Positions 1-10,942 are shown, numbered from the stretch's first letter. The stretch: DNA of 64,000 nt from Tetrastigma voinierianum (GCA_016808115.1 JAEQBH010000128.1:1984001-2048000), one strand, 5' to 3'. Made by a program: numbers and translations. The notes: generated from the letters alone by a model not told the origin.

Positions 1-1949
1 AAAAGATGGGCGGAAACAAAGCCGGAGGGCAACTTTGTAAGCAGGGAAGGGAAGAAGAAACCCAGGAACCGCATTGAGCTTTGTGGAGGAAGAAGAAAAG
101 GAACACGATGATCAAGGGGACGCACCAGAAAAAAGAAAAAAAAACCATAAATAATTGAGCTTTAGGGAGAAAATCAAGAAATGAAAGAGGAAGAAGAAAC
201 AACACAAGGGCAAGAAGAAGGTGGAGGGTGAAGGCAGAAAGCTTGAGTTTGTGGTTGTCGTCTTCAAAAGCGTTGACGGAATGGGTAATCAGAAAGAGTG
301 GACTAAAGGTGGTTGACTTGAAGGCTGATAAAATTGAATTTAAAATAAAAATAAAAATTAGAATAATCGATTAGGTAATAGCAGCGTAATAAAGGTGAAT
401 TAGATAATGACGTATGATCGAGTTTATGAAAAAAATTTAGTATTTTATTCGCGATTATTTCTTTAATCGTAAACTAGAGTTAAATCTAATATTTTAAAAT
501 CAGATCAGATCGAGCCAAAAAACTTTCAATCTGATTCACACCTTTTTAAACCCAAACCTTTTGAATGAACGAACCATCCAAACACTGTAATTTTGATGCA
601 TGAACTAGACGATGAACAATTTTTGCCAAATCGAATGGTTCACCGCATTTACTCATCCAGTACAAATTCCAAACCTACACGTGTTAGTTCAAAACCATTT
701 GAATGCCTCACTCTCACTCATCATCATGCATTGAACGTCTCATATGAGTGAAAGTTCTTGTAAAATTTTCTAAACACTAGCATTTAGTATTAACCTAATC
801 CATTGAAGAGATTTAAAGCCATCAATATCTCTAGAGGTGAGATTGTCTAATAGAGTTTGTAAAAAATCAATATATATATATATATTAAATGTCAATTATT
901 ATATATATATAAATACTAAAATAAATGTCAATACATTAACCTTATTCTTTTATAATAAATAAATTTGGAATGATTTAAATTAGAGACATTTTATTATAGA
1001 TTTAATTATTTTAATATAATAAATACCAATTTATTGTTAAATAATTTTGTTATTAATAAATTCTTTAATTAGACTAATAATTAAGAGTGAAGATTAAGAT
1101 TTTTTGTGCGATGTTGATATAGTTAAATTGTAATTTAAATTCTTAATAAAATATTTAAATTTTATTGTATTTATGTATTTATGATATCATTGATTTCGAT
1201 CAATAAATCATAAACGAATAACTTTTTTGATTCAATGATTTATTCGATTTTCAAAATATTGGTTCAGATAGTAAGTTAAACTAAAACCGTAATATTAGGT
1301 TTGATTGATTTTACTTTGAATGATTCGGATAGAATTGTAATTTTTTCAAAATTTAGATCGAATATCATGCTATCCAACGGGAACCACGAACTAGCCTACT
1401 GCCCCCAATTATTAAGGTGATTCATGGAACATCACATCCTAGAAGACAGTAATAACAAGGATACAAAAGCAAAGCAGAGTCTGACAGCTGTTACTTTTAC
1501 CCAATCGATACTTCACACGTGTTTATTTAATTATTTGACAGCTGTTATAAAAATAAAAAGAATAAGGATAATAAGGAATTCACTGAAAAAACAAATAAAA
1601 CATTAAATTTAAATAACAAAATTAATTTTGAGAGCAAGACGTTTTACAAAATTTTAATAAGTTTTTTAAAAATAAGAATCACACATGTTTTTTAAATGTT
1701 GGAAAGTTTTTGAAAAAAATTCCCTTGTTATCTCAATAAATGAAATATAAAAATTAAGACATGTTTTATTCTTATTTTTGAAAACATCAAAACATTATTT
1801 TTATGTTTTTCTAAAATACTTTTAATTATATAAATTTATATTTTACATTTCAAAGGCCAAAAAGAACTGAAAAGAACTCTAAAACAATTTTCAAAAATTA
1901 GAACCAAATACGAATATAACTTTTGACAGACTCTTACAACATTCTTGAA
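1..1949. other. AT-rich intergenic spacer, no gene recognised
   Basis: No open frame here resembles a known protein. The first 300 bases are less AT-rich and purine-rich on the plus strand, which could be an untranslated region or the edge of a gene beyond the window. From about 340 the sequence is strongly AT-rich with short TA runs near 870-910. Around 1660-1915 it becomes rich in short direct and inverted A/T words and ends in an AGAACCAAATACG-like word. That word resembles the end of the MITE-like insert at 33797-34223, so a decayed copy is possible but not proven. Confidence 0.6.
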
Positions 1950-2870
1950 CCGACATTTACCTCTGCCTCTGCAGACCTCGTCCACGAAACTCTGTAGATT
2001 CCGTTCTGAGGGACCGCCCTCCGCCACCGCAAGCTCCGCCGCCTTCTTCCACTTCATGGCGTTTTCCTTCATCTCAAGCCTTTTCTCCGGTGGTCGCTTC
2101 GATCAAACACTTCTCCACCTCGTCCCGGGTGATGAGCTTGTTTTCGGCCTCGCCCTGCACATTTCTCACTCCGACTTTGAATTCTTCCACCAAGTATTTG
2201 GCGTCGGTGACAGTCTCCCCACTGCGGGAACGCCACCACCACCACACCAGAGCCGAGAGCCTCCATGGACGAGTTCCACCCGCAGTGGGTGACGAAACAG
2301 GCAACAGCCGGGTGAGATAAGACTTGCTCTTGCGGACTCCATTCCACCACCTTCCCTTTCTCACCCACCTTCTCCAAGATCCCTTCTGGAAGAACCACGA
2401 GTTCCAAGCCGGCGTCCTTGTGCTGCGGCTTCATCACCCACAAGAACTGCAGGCCAGAGTTTAATAGCCCGTAAGCTATCTCGTCGACTTGCTCTTGTTT
2501 CAGGTATACGACGCTTCCGAAGGAAATATGAACGACGGAGGGAGGCTTGGAGTCGAACACTGAAATGCAGTCGTGGCTTTGCGAAGTCGCCGCGGACGGC
2601 GGCGTTCAGCGCTGGGGTTCTTGTATAAAGGTCTACCGGCTTGATTAGGTAGATTTTCGACATGTATTCGATGGCTCTTTGACGTTCTTGGATGTATCCA
2701 TCAATATAGAACAGCTTGTCAAGATTCTTGTACTGGCCTAAAATGAAACTCGCCTCAGGAATGGGTAGCGGTGGTGAATTGCAGAAACAACATTCATCAT
2801 ACCTTAAAAGAGGCATACATGGCAGCTGAACATCGATTTCCGGCTGGGCTTCAGTAGGGAAAGAGACTAA
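1950..2870 (-). pseudogene. UGT84-like glucosyltransferase, C-terminal two thirds (broken)
   Basis: UGT84 enzymes are cytosolic family-1 glycosyltransferases that move glucose from UDP-glucose to carboxyl groups of phenolic acids (hydroxycinnamates, benzoates, gallate), giving 1-O-glucose esters. This segment encodes the C-terminal part on the minus strand. It starts at the family signature FPTEAQPEIDVQLPCMPLL, followed by ISFGSVVYLKQEQVDEIAYG. The UDP-sugar-binding PSPG box starts with Trp at 2339-2341, contains FVTHCGWNSSMEAL and runs to FPQWGD near 2216. The tail (LITRDEVEKCL..., then KWKKAAELAVAEGG, then SFVDEV) lies in two further frames. There are shifts near 2216 and 2080, and several more in the less conserved stretch 2560-2780. 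The frame stays open past the usual stop, so the 3' end is approximate. The family usually has one exon, so the split from the N-terminal part is an insertion. Family assignment is firm; the exact acceptor is not deducible. Confidence 0.9.
2868..2870. repeat. TAA target site duplication, left copy
   Basis: The three bases TAA directly precede the element end GGGCGTGTTTG. The matching TAA lies at 5213-5215 just after the other end. Removing the element and one TAA gives GACTAAGCC on the plus strand. That restores the UGT84 frame across the site, so the duplication is well supported. Confidence 0.85.
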
Positions 2871-2971
2871 GGGCGTGTTTGTTTTTCTGGCTGAATACTG
2901 AAAGCAATTTGCTTTCAGCATTCAGCCATTTGTTTTTTTATTTTTTACTCACTTAACACTGAATTTTTTTT

Positions 2972-3345
2972 TTAAAAATGGTTGCTGAAGCAAAAGCAAA
3001 CCAATTTGGCTTCCCGTGAAAAAACCATCGAAACCCTCACGGCAACGTCTCCTCTTATCTCCTTTTGGATCGAAAAAACCTCTTTGAGCTCACTTCCCGT
3101 TCGAAAACTATTCTCAAGTTGCACGTCGAGGGACGGTGAGAACTGAGGCGTCTTGCGTGAATGGGAGTGATCCACAGGGTGGAAATCGTGACGATCGAGT
3201 CCGTGGTTGGTGGAGCGGTCCGGATTCAGATTCGGGGAAAAAGCCCCATAATTCACATCAGGCCCGATCTGATTCTGAGCCACCGTGGCCATTCTTGAAA
3301 AAAGAATTTGCGCATTCGAAGTCAGTGGCGGTGTGGCTGGAGTAG
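2972..3345. other. GC-richer, gene-like segment inside the PIF-like element (unassigned)
   Basis: This stretch is clearly richer in G+C than the element around it and is open on both strands, with 106 codons on minus and 69 codons on plus. The minus-strand translation begins MATVAQNQIGPDVNYG. I do not recognise either product. It may be a host fragment captured by the transposon, or non-coding element sequence that happens to be open. Confidence 0.3.
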
Positions 3346-4260
3346 CTCAAAAACCCTCTTGTTTCATAGAGTGCTTCATCTTTGCGTAGCGACATCTTAT
3401 GACGGTGCTCGTTTTCCCTAATGTAAATGTATATCCTTTAAAAAATCCAAAACAAAATATTTGGTGCCTTTTCCAAAGCTAGGATTGTAATATTATGGGA
3501 TTTGCGATTGATCTTTTCTTTGGTCGAAAGAATAAACAGAGATTTACTTTCTTCTGCTTTTTTCACATGGCTCCAGTGTTAAATTGTTAATCCCCACCCT
3601 CTGTTTGGCAGGCGAGAAAGTTCCATTATGTGACTTGGTGCATTGGATTCCAAATAATTTAGATCACAATCCACGGTCAATGTCTTTGATTAATAAAAAT
3701 TAAAATGTAATCCTTTTTAATTATGTGGCTCTTTGTTGGAATCTTGCATTTGAATTATTATGTTTTAATTTGATAAGGTTTGTGTTTATTTTATCGCATT
3801 GTAAATGAGAATATTAATACTAACATCAAATGTGATATCTTTAGATATTTTAAATATATAATTTAAAATTTCTTAATATATCAAGGCTGTTAAGATGTTA
3901 TTTTTAGTTTGTAAAAAACAATAACAATCAGCCAATAGAGAATAAAATGTTAAAAAAAAAACAACGACTTAATATTAATCTTATTAAGTCTTGTCAAGGT
4001 ATTAAAACGAAAAGGCTACATTCGGCGTTAAGTAAAAACAAAGCGTAGCACTGGGTGGCGTTTGTTTGTTTTAATCTTTGACTAATCTTTTCGGCATTAA
4101 GTACATTTTGTTTTTAAATTTTCACATTTCATGTAGAAATTTTTAAAAAGTTATGAATAGAAAAAGTAAAAACATTTGGGTTTTTCTATTCAAAAAAAGT
4201 CATTTAATAAAAATAAGGAAAACTCAATGTTCTTGTGAAAGAAATTGTGATATACACTCT

Positions 4261-5095
4261 GGGGATGACAACGGGAGGGGTTTGGGACGACGGTCATCAA
4301 GGCTGTTCGTTATTTTTTGATTTTGAAACATACCATTTAAAAAAATTAAACAAAATGGGTAGAATGGGAAAATTTCTCCAAACTTCTTCAGTTTTACATT
4401 CTTTTTTATTAAATTTTTATATTTGCTTTTTATTTTATTATATTAAAAATAATATTTTCATAAAAATAAAAATATTATGAATTTTATAAATTATTATTAA
4501 AAACAATGTAATATTAATAATTATTTATATTTAAGTATAAAAAATAAAATAATAAAAAAGGTTATTTTAAAATATAATCAGGCAGGACTTATTATTATTA
4601 ATTTTGGATCGTGATAATCATTGATTCGTTCGAGATTAAGTTTAAATAAAAACGATTTATTCACTAGTTGGCTATTTTAAAATGAACTTAGCGAATCATT
4701 TATTTCGAGATTTTCGTAAAAATCTAGTCTGCAAGTCATTGGTAACTTATCACGAATCGGAAAAATTTACGCTTGTCTTAGAATTTGACGCAAACTTTTT
4801 TTGTGTCAATGATTTCTCGCGAGACGAACGTAGAATCGCTAAATTCACACATCCGAGATCTAGAGAATTTTCTGCGCTTTCCCCAACCCTATGACAATTT
4901 ATTATTTTATTAACATTTTGCCATTTTTAAAATTTAATTTTCGGGTTTTATAGAGAGTAACAATATCTGAACCCGTCTCGGATTTGAGAAAATAAACCCA
5001 AACCCGTTAAAAACCCGATTAAAATTAAATTAAACTTATGCCATTAAGAGCGAGGCGGGACGGAACCCAAAATAATCCGTCCCGTTGCCATCCCT
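4261..5095. mobile_element. Nested element with GGGGATGRCAACGGG terminal inverted repeats
   Basis: The left end reads GGGGATGACAACGGG and the right end is CCCGTTGCCATCCCT, which gives an imperfect inverted repeat of about 15 bp. Words rich in CCCGTC/GACGGG continue inward at both ends. The flanks (TACACTCT on the left, TACTCACT on the right) could be a decayed 8-bp hAT-type target duplication, but the match is poor. It sits between the two end-like arms of the larger PIF-like insertion and so probably arrived after it. An 81-codon AT-rich frame at its left end looks non-coding. Confidence 0.5.
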
Positions 5096-5212
5096 ACTCA
5101 CTACCTAATGTTAAAAAACAAACAACTTAATACTTAATGCTATTAAGTACTATTCAGCATTAAGCTCAAAAAAAGTTCTATTCAGCATTAAGTAAAAAAA
5201 ACAAACACCACC

Positions 5213-5215
5213 TAA
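5213..5215. repeat. TAA target site duplication, right copy
   Basis: TAA follows the element end CAAACACCACC and precedes GCCATGG of the UGT84 N-terminal part. It matches the TAA at 2868-2870. Confidence 0.85.
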
Positions 5216-5683
5216 GCCATGGTAGTAGTGGTAATAAGTGGAAAAGCAAACGCAAGATTGAACCCAAAGCATCGCACTAGGGATGCCAAGATCAGCCGCA
5301 ACATCAGAAACCCATGGAATAAATGGATTATTAACGAGGCATGCTACGCCAACTCGGCCGGAGTGTTTTCTCGATCATCCGAGGGAAGAACTCTTGCCGA
5401 CCGGGGCCCCACTGGTCATGTACGTGTTCAAGTCTTCGCGCTTGGGGTCTTCCTCGTCCCAATTCATCCTCAAAGAACTCGAACTCGATCAGGACCATCT
5501 CCGACCGGCGTTGGCTTGTCTGAGATGTTATCGTTTTCCCCACCGTTTCCTATACTCCGAGCTGAGAAGGTAACAAGCAAGCCCTCGAGTCGTAGCTTCC
5601 CGCGCCTAAGTAAAGGGTCGACATGCCCTTGTCCGGGAAGGAAACCAAAAACACATGGACTAGCTTTGATGATTCGACTCCAT
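5216..5683 (-). pseudogene. UGT84-like glucosyltransferase, N-terminal third (broken)
   Basis: This is the start of the same gene as the segment at 1950-2870. On the minus strand an ATG at 5681-5683 gives MESN..., followed after a one-base shift by LVHVFLVSFPGQGHV, the N-terminal strand-loop that carries the family's catalytic histidine. Then come LLRLGKLLASRGL-like residues (in shifted frames), KTITSQTS, FEFFEDE, RQEFFLRMIEKH-like residues, INNPFIPWVSDVAADLGIPSA and WVQSCVCFSTYYHYHG, at which point the inserted element begins. At least three small frameshifts are needed, one of them a missing G in the PGQG motif. The ATG choice follows the family's short leader (M-x-x-x-x-LVHVFLV). Each half lacks part of the fold, so a functional enzyme is not expected even if the shifts were sequencing errors. 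Confidence 0.88.
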
Positions 5684-5765
5684 TTTTCTCAGGACTGGAG
5701 GATAGATTATAGAAAGTATGGAAAATGGATTTGATGCGAATGGAAGAATGGAGTGGGGAGAATCA

Positions 5766-5775
5766 TATATGCAAA
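5766..5775 (-). promoter_or_regulatory. Possible TATA element of the UGT84 remnant
   Basis: On the minus strand a GCATATATGA word lies roughly 85-90 bp upstream of the ATG at 5683, a usual plant TATA-to-start distance. This is a composition-based guess, and AT-rich words are common nearby. Confidence 0.2.
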
Positions 5776-5859
5776 GTTTTAAGCATGTAGATAGACGCTT
5801 TGAGAAAAGGACTGCTTTTCTTACATATGTAATGGGTCTTCCGCCAAAATTTACAGTAA

Positions 5860-7522
5860 ACTAGATAAAAATGATCAAAATTTTACAAAAATACATGAAT
5901 GAGCCCTAATCTGGCCCCTTTCTCAAAACTACGGTCTTGGATGTGTTTCATCCCTGGTGTATCTTTAGTGCCTGAAAATGTTTTCCTACGACGGGATGAG
6001 TAATGCCCAGTAAATGAATTATCCTACAATGGCTTACTCCCACCTAAGTGCATATGCAATAGCAAACATAGAAACATTCAAGTAAAAATATGCACATTTC
6101 TACTTGAATGCCTATATGTCATGCCCCATGTCTCGAGTCCTCACCGACTCCCTCATACATTCATTTGCCATGTATGAAAAACAGTTTTCAAAACCAAAAT
6201 ATTTTTGTTTTTTGAAAACTCATTGGTCAATCTCCGATATAATTTAGTGGACATACTCCGATAAAATTTGATAGACAACCCTCCAATATGATTTGGTGGA
6301 CATACTCCGACAAAAATTTTGTTGGTCAACCCTTTGATATATTTAATGGACATGCTCTAATAAACTTAAGTGGACATACTCTCATATAATTTATTTATTG
6401 GGCAACCCTCCGATATCAAATTTATTCAAAACCCATGTTATGCACTCACACCCGTTTCACTCGATGTTCCCGTGCATATGGAATGTGGAATGTCATTTCA
6501 TGCCAATTCATGTTATATGCATGTTGAGTATTACATGCAACATTAATAAATCATGAATAATTTATATTTTCTATATATAATTCACATCCATCAAACATCT
6601 CATGTCAATACATCAATAAGCATATATTAACATGATTTTCACACAACCAACATGTTATTCTTTTTTTTTTTTCTTTTTTTTTTTTGCAATAACACATAAA
6701 AATAGTACACATGGTCCAAAACATAGTCCTGGACTGCTCGAAAATAGTCCGAAAATTCCAGTGTTTAATCCCAAAATTTTGGGACTGAACAACGCGACCT
6801 CTCACGGCCCAAAGAAAACCCATGCCATTTAAATGGCTCTTAAACCAAGACTAACCAAAGCAAGAGAAAAAGCTCTACCTCTCGAAGTTTGGCAAAAACC
6901 CTGGATTCTTGTACCTACGCGAAGCTCTTGTCGTGTAGATGAACTTTGCCTCTTGCTCCAACAAAAATCGACTATCCGATCTCCGTAAAATCTAGAGATA
7001 AGGTGGAATTTCTCACTTCTCATTTCTTCTTCTTTCTTTTCTTTTCTTTCTTTTTCTATTTCCCTCATTTTTCCTCCTCTTCACCCAATTGTCCCAACTT
7101 GATTCAAGTGGAAAGTTTCTTCCCAGCTTCCCTTGCCACTTGTCTCCTTTTCATTTGTCTTCTTTCCTTATCTTATCCAAAACTTTGATTTCCTTCCTTT
7201 AAGAGCTTGACATATGGCCTCCATGCCCACCCCTTATACTTTCCCTTTTTGTTTGACTATCTCTCCCCTTTTGACACATAACTCTAATTGAGTCATTCAA
7301 CCAAGTGTCATGTGTCACTTGCTACACACGGTGTCTCAAAAAATGTGAAATTCTAACTATCTCGAAATTCGATGAAATTCAACTGGGTAACTAGATTTCG
7401 TGAGACGATTCCAACAGTAAAGTCCGTTTCATCATCCGATATCTAGAAAAATTCTAGGTTTTCAATCGAAACTACCGTTTTACTCTTTTTTCAGAAAAAA
7501 TGAATTTTTCCCGGGTTTTACA
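5860..7522 (-). mobile_element. Diverged LTR-like sequence (Ty3/Gypsy type)
   Basis: On the minus strand the sequence opens with TGTAAAACCCGGG at 7522, the usual TG-AC-CCG opening of plant chromovirus LTRs. It shares layout and many words with the LTR-like block at 12181-14250. Both have a run of TCAATACATCAA with ACATGTTATTC, a C/T-rich tract of TTCTTTTC words, and a GAAAATTC near the end. The left boundary is uncertain; I place it where similarity to the UGT84 upstream region stops being plausible. No gag or pol sequence adjoins it, so it is a solo or truncated LTR. Confidence 0.45.
6220..6420 (+). repeat. Short tandem repeat, about 65-70 bp unit
   Basis: Degenerate units alternate the phrases CAACCCTCCGATAT, ATTTAGTGGACATACTCCGA and AAAATTTG. 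About three units are visible, with the phrase GTGGACATACTC(C/T) recurring at roughly 65-70 bp steps. It lies inside the LTR-like sequence 5860-7522 and may be an LTR-internal repeat. Related words (AGACAACCCTCCAATTTATT) recur in the sister block near 12720. Confidence 0.6.
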
Positions 7523-7559
7523 GGTGTGTATATATACTTTTACTAGAAAAATCATCGAA

Positions 7560-7790
7560 AGTAATTAGAAGTCTAATGTCTATGAAAGCCAATGACCTTT
7601 TTACTTCCAGATACTTTATATAGTTTTTAAAAGTCGAATCAATACACTCGATTTTTATGACTTTTAAAATCTTAAAAAGTCATTATTAAATACACTATGA
7701 CTTTTATAGACTTTTTAAAAGTCGTAATCCAACACCTCTTAAATTTGTAATTCCATAAAAGTCTTTAAAAGTCCTAATCCAATATACTCC
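7560..7790. repeat. Cluster of GACTTTT/AAAAGTC words, probable MITE
   Basis: About eight copies of AAAAGTC or its complement occur within 230 bp in both orientations, including GACTTTTTAAAAGTC palindromes. The right edge on the minus strand reads GGGAGTATATTGGATTAGG and is followed at once by the SINE. Dense inverted words suggest a decayed MITE. I could not fix the left end or a target duplication. Confidence 0.4.
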
Positions 7791-7933
7791 CTTTAATGTG
7801 AGATTTTTTTTTTTATTACACTTTAATTTCAAGCTAGTAAATTATTTCCACTGGGACTTGAACCCGAGACCTCTCCCTCTATATGTGAACACTTTACCAC
7901 TTAAACTAGGCAAGATGGACTTTTAATGTGGGA
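7791..7933 (-). mobile_element. tRNA-derived SINE with target duplication
   Basis: On the minus strand an RNA polymerase III box A-like word (TAGTTTAAGTGG, at 7897-7908) is followed 32 bp later by a box B (GGTTCAAGTCC, at 7854-7864), then a short AT-rich tail ending in an A run at about 7805-7815. The body (about 7804-7919) is flanked by near-identical direct repeats, CTTTAATGTGAGA at 7791-7803 and TTTTAATGTGGGA at 7921-7933. Box A, box B, an A-rich 3' end and flanking repeats are the defining set of a SINE. The body is only about 115 bp and lacks a foldable anticodon arm, so it is not a tRNA gene. Confidence 0.75.
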
Positions 7934-7974
7934 ACTTGACGAAGTGAATTTCACCTTTATAGGGCTTTGTTCCA

Positions 7975-8296
7975 AAATAATACATGTTTCAAAATAATGC
8001 TCAAATTATTGTCTCATTTCCATGTCATCAAAACCATAGTTAGTGACTACGATTTTAACCATTTAAAACCATATTCACTAACTATAGTTTTAGGCTTCAA
8101 GCTAAAACCATAGTTGGTAACTATGGTTTTGAAACCGTAGTTACCCACTATGATTTTAACTTTCAGACTAAAATCATTTTCATCAACTACGATTTTAAAT
8201 ATTTACAAATAAATAAAACCGTAGTCACTAACAACGAATTTGGTGACATAGTAATGAGACACTAGTTTGATAATTATTTTGAAACATGTATTATTT
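7975..8296. mobile_element. Foldback (inverted-repeat) MITE
   Basis: The left end AAATAATACATGTTTC and the right end GAAACATGTATTATTT are exact inverse complements. Inverted similarity continues inward for about 80 bp (TGTCTCATTTCCATGTCA against TGACATAGTAATGAGACA). The middle is built of short units ACTAYGRTTTTAA/AAAACCRTAGT alternating in orientation, so almost the whole 322-bp sequence can fold on itself. No coding sequence. No clear target duplication outside the ends. Confidence 0.7.
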
Positions 8297-9182
8297 AAGT
8301 AATTTTTATTTTTAAAAGTTGTTTTGGGACATCACTCTATGTTATAAGTGACTAGTTATCACTCTACTAACATTCCATGTTCATTAATTGGATCTACATG
8401 TCATGTTTTCCTTCTTCTACTCTACCCTAAACGGAGCTTGATTTTTTTTTTAATCTTCGACTTGTTATTGTTCTTATTTATATACGGAGGATAAAAACAA
8501 CAAAATATGAATCATATTGAGAAGAAGACATGTTAAGGGAAAAGTGGAGATGGAGGAATCCTAACCTTCTTTTATCTCAACTTTTTTTTTGTTAGCCTAT
8601 TTTCCTTAAGTAAGGAGGAATGATTTTTTTTTTCTTCTCATTTTTGACCTGAAAGCACATTTCTACATCTCTTTCCATCATTTTCTTTCTCAATAATGTG
8701 TTTAATCCACACAGATCTAGGTTTTCATTTGTATTTCATACTTAGTCGTTGGTCTTGGAGCTGCGCGGTGATCAGGTCGCCTTGGTACGATGTTTTGTTT
8801 TTCACGTGGTGCGATGTTTATTTAGCGCGCGATTCATACTTGGAGCAAATTAAGTATATCCTCGATCGTGAGACATGAAATCAACCACTATCACAATGAA
8901 ATGGATATAAGTATTATAGTCATAATAGTAATATCTAACGTGTAGGCTCAACTAATAAATGTGTAAGCTTTGAGTCGATTCATTTATGCTGCCAACCCGA
9001 ATGATGTCATCCATGGTTCGTGATTTTGATTCTATATATCCGTCGATGTTTTTAAGCGGTTTGAATTAATAAAACTATTTTTTTCTTTAAAAAAACACAT
9101 ATTAAAGAAAACAAGAACATGCATATGATTATTTAAGTACAATATATCAAGTAGTAAAAAAAATTACAATATATTAATATAC
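8297..9182. other. Intergenic spacer, nothing recognised
   Basis: AT-rich with several T runs. A 60-codon frame at 8696-8878 has no recognisable product and is treated as chance. Confidence 0.6.
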
Positions 9183-9782
9183 TGTTGGGTCTCGATCTAG
9201 CATCATATGAGATCGTGATAGCTTGAGTAGTCTAAACTGAATTCCAGAAACCAGCCTGGTGATCCTATCACCAAATATGAAACCATAGAAGGGAAAGAAA
9301 AACCTTTACCTTGGTGTATGAAACCTTTACCCAAGCGAACCAAGCCTAGGTTCACCTCTAACAGTGATCCACATGAAGAAGGTTGAAGAAAACCTCCAAG
9401 GGATGGCTTGAATCAAAGCTTGGTGCTAGCCAAAGCTTGGATTCTTAGAGAGGAGACACGTGAGAGAGAGAGCTACCTTAGAAAGAAACGTGCTTCTGGC
9501 CAGTGCAAAGTGTGTTGTTTTCTTAATTAGGGTTAGAAGTGGAGCTTTTATATTAGCCCTTAGCCTATCAAAATGACCAAGATGCCTCTCACTAATGGGG
9601 TGGCCGGCCATGTGCATCCCATGTACATTGGGATTGCTTTTTTGGGCTTTTAGCCCATATTCGAGCTCAATGACTCATGGACCCATCCATATGTCCTTGG
9701 AATTCACTTAATCCCGAGATTATTCATCTTTAGAGCTCTCTCTTTCCATTTGGATCTAATATAAGACATTTCCTTTCAACTT
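9183..9782 (-). mobile_element. Copia-type LTR, first half (split)
   Basis: The block opens at 9183 with TGTTGGGTCTCGATC on the plus strand, which is a ...CCAACA terminus on the minus strand, as in Copia LTRs. It runs without a break to CATTTCCTTTCAACTT, where a CACTA end begins. The sequence after the other CACTA end (31533 on) reads GATCAATCGAACCAAGTAC and looks like the remainder of the same LTR. No Copia gag or pol is present here, so this is probably a solo LTR. Confidence 0.5.
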
Positions 9783-10942
9783 CACTACAACAAATTTGGT
9801 TTATAGCCACATTGCTAAGACGGCGTTTTTTGTAAACATCACTTAAACGATATAAACCAACATTTTAGCAACGATTCCATAAAATGTTGTAATACAAAAA
9901 ACCTTTAGTGATAATTTTTAAGGTATAATTTAACAAATGGTGCAATAGAGCAAATATTAGCTATATTCAGACATTTTAACAAACATATGTGTTTCAGGAC
10001 ATATAAACCAACAATTAAATAATTGTAGCTACAAATTTATTTGTGCCAACGTTTTTAGCAATACATATTTATATGTCGATAATTTGTTACGATATTTCAA
10101 TGATGTTTTATAAAGTGTTACTCTAGATTTATATTTTGCGATGTGTATGGTGACTTTTTGTCAAAATGTTGCAATAGAAAAAATTATTAGTGACATTGTT
10201 TGCGACAATTTAACAAACATTGCTATGTTTTGTGACATATAACCCACAATTAAACAAAATGTAGCTACAAATATATTTGTGCAAACATTTTTAGCAATAC
10301 TTGTATATATGTCGATAATTCATTACGACATTTAAATGTCATTTTATAAATCGTAGCTATAGACCTAGACTTTGTGACGCATATGGTGATTTTTCGACAA
10401 AATATTGCAACAAAGACAATGTTAGTGACATTACTTGTGGCAATTTAACAAACATTACTAAAAATATATCATAAATGTATTAGTTCAAATGTGAATTATT
10501 TATTTTACTAAACATAATATCTAATGAACCAAAAGTAATATTAAGTTAACTTATGTTAATTTTTTTAAAAATATATCCGATTAATTTAAATACCTATTAA
10601 ATTACTTGTATTATATTGTCAAATAATTTATATGATTAAAGTCGTGCTTCTATGAGTAATGAGAGCGATATATGCGTAGAAGGTAAAGGTAGGGTTCAAT
10701 TATGATTGATCTACGAAGACTCTCACACATCAAAAACACGCTAGAGGTCACAATTAATAATTTTAATTATTTGTAATTAAAAGAAATATCAAAAGTTATC
10801 CCATGAGTAAAAATTATTGAAATGAAATATTAAAAAATAATTAAAATTTTATTTAAAATATAAAAAACACTTTTTACAAAAAAAACACTTTAACAAAAAA
10901 ACATTTTTTAAAATTTTAAAATACCTACCTTAGTTAAGTTTA

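Larger units (their letters stand above)
2871..5212. mobile_element. PIF/Harbinger-like composite insertion in the UGT84 gene
   Basis: The 2342-bp insertion has imperfect terminal inverted repeats. The left end reads GGGCGTGTTTGTTTTT and the reverse complement of the right end reads GGTGGTGTTTGTTTTT, with 14 of 16 bases identical. It is flanked by a 3-bp TAA duplication. A 3-bp TAA/TTA target with a GG(G/C)-rich end is typical of PIF/Harbinger elements and their Tourist-like MITEs. No transposase is visible. Internally there are more end-like segments (around 4010-4110 and 5100-5212, with repeated CATTAAGT words) and a second terminal-repeat element at 4261-5095, so this is a nested or composite non-autonomous element. 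It interrupts the gene between the H-Y-H-G and L-V-S-F-P residues. Confidence 0.8.

Noticed and set aside
7847..7908. tRNA gene on the minus strand
   Set aside because: Box A and box B are present, but no cloverleaf or anticodon arm forms. The A-rich tail with flanking duplications shows a SINE.
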